A program made the translations under genes and the position numbers. DNA of 64,000 nucleotides from Antedon mediterranea (taxonomy: Eukaryota; Echinodermata; Crinoidea; Comatulida; Antedonidae). The notes under the pieces were generated by a model. The model searched no databases, was not told the origin of the DNA, and worked only from the letters and a program-made list of their open reading frames with translations. Shown here piece by piece: positions 1 to 8,506 of the stretch; position 1 is the stretch's first letter; each line of letters opens with the position of its first letter. Where the stretch lies: contig NC_092680.1 of the NCBI RefSeq assembly GCF_964355755.1, positions 17,893,001-17,957,000 on the forward strand. The letters are read 5' to 3'.

Positions 1-155
1 CAAAATCTGTTATCACATTTAAAACTAAACTCAAAACTCATCTCTTCAGAGAAGCATAATCGCACGCTACTACTTGCACTGATCTTGGAAAACACAGCGC
101 TTTGAAACCTTTGTCTCTTGCGCTTTATAAATGTTATTTATTATTATTATTATTA
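1..155 (+). mobile_element. 3' end of a non-LTR (LINE-like) retrotransposon
   Basis: Bases 2-58 read as KSVITFKTKLKTHLFREA followed by a stop. The FKTKLKTHLF pattern is what many LINE reverse-transcriptase ORFs show at their extreme C-terminus in marine animals. It is followed by a short 3' tail ending in GCGCTTTATAAATG and a run of TTA triplets at about 137-155, a typical LINE/SINE tail. The rest of the element lies left of the window. The family is not assigned. Confidence 0.55.
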
Positions 156-362
156 AACATTAGTTATCATTACTAATACCTCTGGTATGTGGTTGTCATG
201 GCTATGAGGATAGCTAACCTAGATACCAGTAAGGTGTGTGGACCTGTTGAACCTGTAAGTTCAGTCACTTGTAATGTAATATCATTACAGATTATAGTTT
301 GAAATGAAGACCCAAAAGGTCTCACACAATATCTAAAACATATTCTGGTGCAGTCCTATGTA

Positions 363-627
363 AAGCCTGGTTTCCATTAAAATCGCTACAGCGTTTCCAT
401 TAAAATCGCTACATGCGCAGATGTCGCCGACGCAATCGGGAAGGCTCCCCGATTCATCGCAGTCAAATCGGTTCAACCATGTTCAACTTTGCCGATTTTG
501 TCGGCGATGAATCGTATACGCGTACCAAAGAATATTTAGCGCTCGCGTACTAGATCCCCGATAAATTCTAGCGTTTCCATAGAATTGCTACACTCTGTCG
601 TGTAGCGATTTTATGGAAACCAGGCTT
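363..627. mobile_element. MITE with AAGCCTGGTTTCCAT ends
   Basis: A terminal inverted repeat of about 25 bases begins AAGCCTGGTTTCCAT at 363 and returns as its reverse complement at about 603-627. The interior is GC-richer than its surroundings and has no ORF. The first part of the left repeat (GTTTCCATTAAAATCGCTAC) is partly duplicated at 389. The right end abuts TTAA and the left end abuts TAAA, so TTAA targeting is possible. It resembles the 35841-36808 element in its ends and in internal TCGCCGA motifs. Confidence 0.7.
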
Positions 628-681
628 AAGCACAACAAGCACCATAATGCTAGAGATAAATACGGTAATATCAAACACACT

Positions 682-1195
682 AAAACTCTGTGTACACTAT
701 CAAACTGATGTTACAAAAAATGTGACGTGACATAAGACAAGACATAAGACATACTTTATTATCTCCAAAGAAGAAATTACAGTAGCTTGCAAAACAACAA
801 GATAAAACATATACAACCACCCCACAAGTTACCTTTTATGATCTTCATTTAAGAAAACAATACCCTACTACAAAAGAATCACAGTATCTGTTGGTGGTAA
901 AAGCAGGAACTCTCACTTCTGGGGATATAATGTCTGACAATCACATCATAGAGAGGATGAGTCTCATCATCAGTCATTATATGACAAAACAAATTTGTAA
1001 CCCTGACTCTAAAAAGAGAGTCAACAGAAGGCAAACAGACACCCTTGATTCTGTGCCTATATATGGACATGATGATGTCATATCACAACCGTATTTGGGC
1101 ATATCACCACCATATTTGGGCATATCACTACCATATTTGGGCATATCACATTTTTTTTGTCAAACTAGTTTGATAGTGTACTGTAGACAGAGCTT
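682..1195. mobile_element. Family 1 MITE, expanded copy
   Basis: The left end (CTGTGTACACTATCAAAC) and right end (GTTTGATAGTGTACTGTAGACAGAG) match the family 1 terminal inverted repeat. The core with ATATATGGACATGATGATGTCATATCAC is present at about 1060-1085. It is followed by three tandem 21-base units of the type CATATTTGGGCATATCACTAC. About 300 bases of unrelated sequence sit between the left end and the core, so this copy carries an insertion. Short reading frames across it are accidental. Confidence 0.75.
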
Positions 1196-1366
1196 TAGGT
1201 TAGAAAACAAAACATGTACAAGCCTAAAAGTTGTCAAGTAAAAATATTGTCAAGCAAGTATTTTATTTATACATAAAGTATTAAATAACAGATTTATATA
1301 CCATGACATTTATTGATCTGAAACATGAGAATAAATCAAATATAAATTTGAAGAACAAAATATTAA

Positions 1367-1993
1367 AGCCCCATTCCCTACGTTTTTTTAGATCTAATTT
1401 AAGATCAAAAACTATATTTAATGTAAAAATAATACTATATGATCCTATTGCGATAACTTTTTTCGTCTTTAAACGGTTAAAAATGTGAAAAATAATTTGA
1501 TTCTAATAATTATAGCGGCCCGCTATAAATCCCAAAATGCATTGCGCGCGGATTGATATTTTTGTTTTTCACCTGTAATTCGCCCACTTTTCGATCGATC
1601 GTGAGGCCAAAACAAATGGAAGACTCCTAACTTTTCAGCGAAAATACTGGGTTTTCCCCAATTTGTATCAACGGAGTCTGGCAAAAATAGAAAGACAATT
1701 AATACAGCAACTATACAACGTCAGGCTAGGTATATAGGTAGCGTACGATGTTCGTACGCTACCGATGTTTACCAGCTAGGCCTACAAAACTAAGCCTAGC
1801 TAGGCTAGGCCTAAGACCGTCCACGAGAGGTCGATCGCCGCGAGCTACTTAGGTAGTGCATTGTTTCTCACTTTTTATCATAATTTACCATAAAACGTAC
1901 ATTTAAGACAAGGAATGACATGGTTTAATGTTTTTAAAGTGATATATATGTATTATTTTCCAAAAAACGTCCAAAATTGCAGGGAAGGGGTCT
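1367..1993. mobile_element. TTAA-flanked MITE with AGNCCCNTTCCCT ends
   Basis: The left end AGCCCCATTCCCT and the right end (reverse complement AGACCCCTTCCCT) form an imperfect terminal inverted repeat. Each end is bordered by TTAA, at 1363-1366 and 1994-1997, as expected of a piggyBac-type target duplication. The interior lacks a coding frame. It contains a perfect 12-base-stem palindrome at 1737-1763 (GGTAGCGTACGA, 3-base loop) and several AGGCCTA-type motifs. Confidence 0.65.
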
Positions 1994-1997
1994 TTAA

Positions 1998-3551
1998 ATT
2001 ACACTGCTTTTGTATATTTCATTTTAGCAGTTCAATAGTTGATATAAATAAAACACTATAAATACATTACTACAGTACTTACAGTAAATGCAGTATAATG
2101 TTTTAAATGTAAAAATGGGTGATTTAATATCGGTATTTCATTGACAGTATTTTTAAGGTTTGGAGCATAAACAGGTTCTCAGACAATATGCTTCTATACT
2201 GAGAGTATTGTATTAAAAAACAATTGACAAGCCCTATTTTAAAACTGCCTGCAGCAACAGTTATTTTAATAACCCCAGAAGACCAATATTTACCGTCGAG
2301 TATCTACAGAGTAGACAAAAAAATAGACTTGTTGTTTATATACCAATTGCCATTTTCACACTTATACTTACTATTGCTCAGGCCCACCTCAAGCATGGCC
2401 GATACAAAATGGTAGTGTAGTCCTGTTCAAAGCTAGTTTTCATGGTTTAAATTGGGTCAGCAGTTTCAGAGAGAGAACCTAATTAAATTCTGTTTGGACT
2501 AAGCTGAAAGCTGAACTAAAATCTAGGTTGATGTTCATTTTAAGAGTCAAGAAACAACACATTTGAAAATTATAATGCAAAAGATAGGACATCAGATTAA
2601 GTTCAGCACTTCACCATTTTCAGTCCCTTGCATCTACATCCCAACCCCACCCCGTAAAAACCCACAACCCTTTCTATTTAGAAATCTTGGATTTGCTACT
2701 GCACAAACAAATAGCTGCTCGTCAAATACAGTATCTCTTGTATAACAAGGAAGAAATTCTACAGTAAGAAGTAGGCTAGGGACAAATACAGTAGGGGGAT
2801 TTGGATTGTGTGAGAGCAAAAAGAAAATGGCTGTGCGCTAACGGTATCCAAATGCGCAAAGTGATCTGCAATGTAATCTACGAAAGAGCTGTCACAACTA
2901 AAACAACATTATCAAATTACTTGATCAAATAAATTCCACCTAATAAAGTTTCAGCATTGACATATATACAAAGATAAATATTGATCTTTACCACAGTATT
3001 ACTAAGTAACCACTTAGCATTGTCAACTTTCTCATCATTGGATAAACACAAATTATTTGTTAAAGGTCACTATAAGTATGCAGTGAAAGTATGGAATAGA
3101 AAAAGAATTTATTGAAGAACAATTAAGAATAATTAAAGAATATCAAATTTAAAAAGAGTGCATTCTGATGTTAAAAAAAGAAGAAATGATGGTGGTTTGT
3201 GGGCATGTCCCCCATTCAAGGGCTTGATTTACGGCCTATACCATTTATGGATAGGGTGTGTTTTTTTTCTACTTTTTGAGTTATATTTTACTCCTCAACA
3301 ATAGGCTAATGTTGGTTTAACTACTGTAGGTAAACCTAGATAGCCACAAGAGGACAGTCTGACGATTTTTTAGAGAAAATAAATGATGATGGTGGTATGT
3401 GAGGATACTCCTTGTGGATTATACCATTTATGAAGAGGGTGTTCAATGAAGTGTATAAAGGAGAAGGGCTGTTATCGGTTTATCCAAGTATCAAAAGATA
3501 AGCTATCTATAAAAACAACATAAATGAATTCTAACAAGCACGAATGTGCAA
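1998..3551. other. No gene seen; repeat debris
   Basis: No exon with convincing splice sites was found on either strand. The stretch is AT-rich. At about 3205-3490 a short pattern recurs (TATACCATTTATG, then GGGTGT, then a GGTTTATCCA-like segment). The same pattern is seen near 6980-7085 and 21880, so it is a degenerate interspersed repeat. Confidence 0.5.
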
Positions 3552-3876
3552 TACTCGGGGTACAGCGAAAGTAGCTGTAATGACGTCATAAGACCGGATG
3601 TAACGTCAAATACACATCAATAACCGCGCTACTAAATACGGCTATACGGTACCATCTTCGAGACGTGATATGGCTGCATCCGGTTTGAAATAAAAAATCC
3701 GGCTGTATAGCTTTGAGGACATGTCCCTGTAGTATATTCATGCTAAATCTGAGCTCAATACTACCACGAATAAGGGAGGAGTAGTACTTTATAAATCGCA
3801 CTTTTTGCTCAATAGTGTCCAGATGGAAGAAGAAGAGGAAAAGATTAGAGAGTCCTAGACTCAGGTACCCCGAGTA
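3552..3876. mobile_element. MITE with CTCGGGGTAC ends, copy 1
   Basis: The inverted ends TACTCGGGGTAC (3552-3563) and GTACCCCGAGTA (3865-3876) are perfect over 12 bases. If the outer TA is the target duplication, this fits a Tc1/mariner-type MITE. The interior carries TGACGTCA near the left end. A second, left-truncated copy lies at 4385-4681 with high identity. No transposase is present. Confidence 0.7.
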
Positions 3877-3947
3877 ATAAACGAGATATATATACTCTAT
3901 ATCATATTACGTATACAGTATATTTCACCATAAAGTTTAAGCAAAAT

Positions 3948-4022
3948 GGTCTCGCCATGAGGGCTCGAACCGGGGACCTTCTGCGCGTTAAGCAGACTTG
4001 ATAACCACTACACTACGAAACC
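3948..4022 (-). tRNA. tRNA-Val (AAC)-like, probable pseudogene
   Basis: Read on the minus strand, this has a fully paired 7-base acceptor stem (GGTTTCG/CGAGACC), an A box (TAGTGTAGTGG), and a perfect anticodon stem TCTGC/GCAGA around loop TTAACGC, giving anticodon AAC. A T-loop TTCGAGC follows. The 3' side of the T stem is disturbed: CCTCATGG stands where CCGGG is expected, about three bases too long. It is followed by a T run (ATTTTG) that could end Pol III transcription. The broken T arm argues for a pseudogene. Confidence 0.6.
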
Positions 4023-4235
4023 TCTTACACCAAAAATGTGGGTTACACAAAGTTTTTTAATCCATTTAAATTACAAATAAATTATTATGGTAATAAGCAC
4101 AAAGCAAGATAAACATGTGTAAAAGTGATAATTACCGATTACACAAAATAAATATTTAAAAAAATAATAACAATAAGATATACTGTATATCAAATTGCGT
4201 ATACAGTACTTTTCACTATAAAGTTAAAAAAAAAA

Positions 4236-4307
4236 GGTTTCGCCCGGGCTCGAACCGGGGACCTTCTGCGTGTTAAACAGACGTGATAACCACTACGCCA
4301 AGAAGCC
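4236..4307 (-). tRNA. tRNA-Val (AAC), possibly functional or slightly decayed
   Basis: This is a 72-base minus-strand tRNA with A box GCGTAGTGG, anticodon loop TTAACAC (anticodon AAC), and an intact T arm (CCCGG/CCGGG around TTCGAGC). A run of about ten T follows as a strong Pol III terminator. The acceptor stem GGCTTCT/CGAAACC has two mismatches (C-A and T-C), so it may be decaying. It lies 213 bases from the first copy, in the same orientation and bracketed by the two CTCGGGGTAC MITE copies, which suggests a local duplication. Confidence 0.65.
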
Positions 4308-4384
4308 GCATATAACTACATAACGCTGTGGTGTGTGTCACACATTGTGGCTTCTTAATTAAACAAATTAATTAAAAAATGAAG

Positions 4385-4681
4385 CTGTAATGACGTCATA
4401 AGACGGGATGTGACGTCACATACACATCAATAACCTACCAAATACGGCTATATGGTACCATCTTCGAGACGTCATATGGCTGCATCCGGTTTGAAATTTT
4501 AAAATCCGGCTCTATAGATTTGAGGACATGTCCCTGTAGTATATTCATGCCAAATCCCAGCTCAATACTACAACTAATAAGGGAGGAGTAGTACTTTAAA
4601 AATCGCACTTTTTACTCAATAGTGTCCAGATGGAGGAAGAGGAGAAAATGAGTAAGTCCTAGACTCGGGTACCCCGAGTAA
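4385..4681. mobile_element. MITE with CTCGGGGTAC ends, copy 2 (left end missing)
   Basis: The sequence follows copy 1 from AGCTGTAATGACGTCATAAG to the right end GTACCCCGAGTA with few changes. The left TACTCGGGGTAC end is absent. It keeps TGACGTCA and adds a second one (GTGACGTCACAT). Together with copy 1 it flanks the two tRNA-Val-like genes. Confidence 0.65.
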
Positions 4682-5024
4682 AAAGGATGACAATGGACAC
4701 ATGTTTCTTTTTCCATTTAAAAAACAGTATTTATGTCACGTATAATATAGCTATAAATAATAGTTGATACACAGGGGATAACATTTGATGATTACACTCC
4801 TAAAAACAGAAAGTTTTTAACATCTGGTCCTACTCATGCAGTGCCAGTTATGATGAGAAATTAAAAAGCACTTAATGTTTAAAGTACGATATAAACTTCT
4901 CAACTACAAACACAATATAATATATGGCATCATTATTATGAGAATATTTTCGACAATTACAAACTTTCTCAATTTCATACTATGTTGTCATAGCGGTACA
5001 CCTTTTAAACTATGTTAGGATTAA

Positions 5025-5877
5025 GCTCTGTCTACACTATCCAACTGTATGTGACAAAAATGTGATGTGCCCATATATGGATGTCATATCACTACCATAT
5101 TTGAGCACATCACACCTTTTTGTCAAACTAGTTTGCAGTGGTGGCGCCAGCGGGGGGGCTACGGGGGCGAGTAATTTTCGTCGGGGAATATAATATACAG
5201 TAAAAATCATTCGCGTTCACTTAGAAAACCGCGACGTTCCATTGTTTTAGTACGTCGGACGGAGAGCTATTACACTTTTTTGCATGCATTATTGCCGGTG
5301 ATCTAATAAACAATAGGTATGCGCCTATTTTCGAAATACTATAATCAAATTTCCGGGGACCTAACAACTCTACTTGATCATTTGCTCTATCTCAACCTCG
5401 GTGGGCTGGTTCTCTGGTAGACTTGTAATTTCTTTTCATATATCAATGTATAATTGCAATTTCCGGGGACCTAGCAGCTAGCTCTATTTTTCTTACAGAT
5501 CAGCCCATGGATGTTAGTCTCGCGCATTTACAATTTTCGCACCCCCACCAAACAGCAACCTGCCTACGCCTCTGCGATTATAACGATATACTGTACATCT
5601 TGGCCCGTGGAAAGTTTTACGTTCGCGTATATTTTCTATGATAGGCATATTGAACTTCATTTTTAGAATTGAAAGAATGGATTTACACAGTCATGGCATC
5701 GGATCTTGTGCAATGTGTTTTATCGCACAGTATTTTATCTATATACCATAGAAAATGGAAAAAGTTGGCTACCCTAAATCTGATTAAAACGGCCTCAAAT
5801 TACGCTATAACGCGTTGCTTCCGGGGGCGTCACCCCCTGGACCCGCACCGCTGCTAGTTTGATAGTGTAGACAGAGC
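5025..5877. mobile_element. Family 1 MITE split by a hAT-like insertion
   Basis: This copy has clean ends, GCTCTGTCTACACTATC at the left and its reverse complement at the right. TTAA lies at both borders (5021-5024 and 5878-5881), which makes it the best evidence for the family's TTAA target preference. The body is interrupted at CTAGTTTG by the 718-base element at 5136-5853, so the family 1 copy is the older of the two. Without the insert it would be about 130 bases. Confidence 0.85.
5136..5853. mobile_element. hAT-like non-autonomous element nested in a MITE
   Basis: The insert is bordered by an exact 8-base duplication, CTAGTTTG, at 5128-5135 and 5854-5861; 8 bases is the hallmark of hAT transposition. 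The ends begin CAGTGGTGGCGCCAG and, on the other strand, CAGCGGTGCGGG, matching the common hAT CAGNGGTG/GGCG start. The interior of about 700 bases has no transposase frame, so it is non-autonomous. It contains the phrase TTTCCGGGGACCTA twice (around 5350 and 5460). Confidence 0.8.
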
Positions 5878-5903
5878 TTAACAGAAAAACAAAGATTACT
5901 CAC

Positions 5904-6325
5904 GGATGGTTCAAGTGAACCTAGCCTTTCTTCATAAGATGATTCATCTCCGCCAGATGATGTTATATGCATGCTCTTTGCCCTTACTGACAAATTCTTG
6001 TTTAACTGTCCATTATTTCTCAATCCTGAGATATCTGCTTCACTGTAAGAATTCTCTCTTGATAAATGAGTACTTTTTGAAGTTTTTGAGTTATTCATAG
6101 ATTCAGAAAGTAAGCTGTCTTTTTTCGCTTTCCGCTTCTCTTTCCATTTCTTCACTTTTGCTTTTCCTCTGATCTTGTTCCATACACTCTTTTTCTTCTT
6201 CTCCTTCTGGTGACTGTCATTTTCTTTTTGGTAGCTCCCTGTCGATGCAGTTGATGACCGGAGGCTGCCATTTCCATCTTTCAAACTATTGGTACTGTCA
6301 CTGAAGTAGGCTCCAGTATCTTCAA
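5904..6325 (-). CDS. Internal exon of an unrecognised leftward gene (Lys-rich, Ser-rich protein)
   Basis: Minus-strand exon of 422 bases. The acceptor is TTTTTAG/TTGAAG at 6326 and the donor is CCATCC/GTGAGTAA at 5903. It reads two bases plus 140 codons with no stop, and its first two bases complete a codon (GTT, Val) with the G that ends the exon at 14645-14675. The protein is hydrophilic: an acidic start (EDTGAYFSDS), then a Ser/Gly/Asn-rich stretch, then a strongly basic patch at about residues 60-85 (KKKKSVWNKIRG, VKKWKEKRKAKKDS), then more Ser/Thr-rich sequence ending near SSYEERLGSLEPS. It looks like a disordered linker of a signalling or scaffold protein, and the basic patch could serve as a nuclear-localisation or membrane-lipid site. 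I do not recognise the family. The next exon must lie left of the window. Reading past 5904 runs into a MITE and is not protein. Confidence 0.6.
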
Positions 6326-7571
6326 CTAAAAACATAAATTTTAAAATAATTAAACAAAATTGATTAGCAGATGTGTTCCATGCCATATTGGAAGACACCA
6401 ATCATCCTCTTCATGGCAACATTTTCGGCTCCATTATCGTTAGAAGTGGTAGGATGAGGACGGTGAATCCGCAGACGGACCGTTAAAAGTACTCATTCTA
6501 CCCAACTGGAATGCAACATTATAAAAATTTGTTAGATAGTTCTTCTTTTCCTTTATATTTATTTAAGGCAAGTCAAGATATGAGCACTGTAATTTCCATT
6601 ATATTGGATAATAAAAGGAATCTGTATCTGTGTACTGTAGATCCTCCATTTTTTTTTATGAAATTACATTTCTATTATTTACATAACACTTGAATAAAAG
6701 TAAAATGTGTTGATCAAATGATATTCAATTTATCTGTTCCATAATAAATATTATACAAATATAAAATAAATACTTTATAATTAATAAATACCCTTACTAA
6801 AAAAACTTTGCATTTTATTTACTATTGGTGTGTTACACAGCTGTGTAAACTAAACTCACTGCAGTAGTTCAATATATTATTTTTAATTTAACGCTGTTGA
6901 TTAATTTGTTTATTTCATTATCAATCAAAAAGAATAGTATTTTCAAAAGATTTGGTATACACAAAGCTTTGAGAACTATACCATTATCCAACAGGGTGTG
7001 ATATTTTAATGTATATTAATGTTCTTCCTTTCGTAATGTATTCCTCTTTTTGGAGAGAGGCTAATGTTGGTTTATCCAGGTAAGCTAGGCACGAAATATA
7101 GACTGAAATATTATGATTTTTATTTTTCCTTAGCTATGTTTACATGGCACTCTTTTCGGAGTTAAAATTTTGTCATAGAAGTTATAAATTGTTGTTTAAT
7201 AGATTGTTTTTTGTTTAAACGCAAAAATATACACCATTTTAAACATCAGGTATACTGTACCTCCGACTTGGATATGATTCAGATCAGCTTAAGGGTGCAT
7301 AGAACTGAGTTACTCTAGTATGTGTGAACTCAACGATAATACAGTATACAGTGAAGACATATTGATATTAACTGGGAAGCAATTAAATGAAAGCAATATT
7401 AATTTACATTTTAGTGACATATAAGATAAATAAGTATCATTGTTATGACACTTGTCATAAACAAGTTGTCAACTTTAAACATTTAATAATTCACTACCTG
7501 TATGTCACAATTCTTAACAATTTAATTTAATATCCGAATATACTCGATACAAGAAGCCAATTACACAGTAT
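6326..7571. other. Intron of the leftward gene; nothing clear
   Basis: AT-rich sequence with no recognisable exon. It contains one degenerate copy of the interspersed pattern also seen at 3205-3490 (CTATACCATTATCCA to GGTTTATCCAGG, about 6980-7085). No promoter, RNA gene or clear repeat boundary was found. Confidence 0.4.
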
Positions 7572-8235
7572 AGTCCAGTCCCTAAGGGGAGAAAAAGGGG
7601 TGGGATGTTACCAGACTGGATACAAATTTTTCAGTATAGCAGTTTGGTAGAGTATAGTGTGGAGATGCCAAAACAAAGTTACTGGAAATCTGATTTGACC
7701 TCTGTGACCTCTGACCTCAATTTTTATATTTTTCTATTATATAACTAAAAATCACCATATCTTGACAACGCAGGGACATTTTACATTTATTTTTTTTTCA
7801 AAATGCTTGGAAGATATATATTTATATTCGCTATAATGAAAATAATTTTACAAAAATGGCCGCAAAGGCTTTATTTTTCAGTTTGACCTTTGACCTTGAT
7901 TGCCTAATATCTCAATAACACGCAATCTCAGCGATTTGAGAATGGGCTCAAAATGTTAAGAAAATAAATCTAATATTTAGTCTAATAGAAACTTTTTTCA
8001 AAAAATTACCATAAATTAAGCTTTTTTGACCCTTGACCTCTAATGTTTGAATATGTCAATATCTCGGTAACTATTTGTCCTAAAAAGTTCAGTTTGGTGT
8101 CAAATTGTTTAGAATATACACATTTATATTTGCTCTAACAAAATATTTTGTCAGAATTCAATTGGAAATGTCATTTTGAGCTATGACCCATCGTTTTGCA
8201 TATATTTAGCAATTAATAATCTATAAAAAGAGATC

Positions 8236-8506
8236 GAGAGAGTGGAGAGGGTTGGGGTGGATGGAGAGACACATATTTTTGTTACATGTTACACAAATGT
8301 TAAACTCTGTCTACACTATAACATTTTTATGCGACAAAAAATTGTGATGTGCCCATATATGGACACGATGAATGACATATCATGATGAACACCATATTTG
8401 GGCACATCACACCTTTTTTGTTAAACTAGTTTATTATAGTGTAGACAAACATGTAAAAAATATGTGTCTCTCCATCACCCCAACCACCTCCCCCTCTCTC
8501 GCTTTT
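8236..8506. repeat. Hairpin element carrying a family 1 MITE at its centre
   Basis: The left arm at about 8236-8285 (GAGAGTGGAGAGGGTTGGGG, then GGATGGAGAGACACATATTT) is mirrored at about 8455-8505 (ATATGTGTCTCTCCATCACC, then CCCCTCTCTCGC). The family 1 MITE lies between the arms. The arms are imperfect. The arrangement is a MITE inside a fold-back, itself inside the long-inverted-repeat element. Confidence 0.65.
8301..8450. mobile_element. Family 1 MITE copy
   Basis: Left end CTCTGTCTACACTAT, core GTGATGTGCCCATATATGG, right half CATATTTGGGCACATCACAC, and right end AAACTAGTTTATTATAGTGTAGAC. The ends are decayed compared with the best copies. Confidence 0.75.

Noticed and set aside
5805-5903. 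C-terminal extension of the 5904-6325 exon
   Set aside because: The open frame continues past the donor site into the family 1 MITE and the hAT-like element; the consensus GTGAGT donor marks the true exon end.
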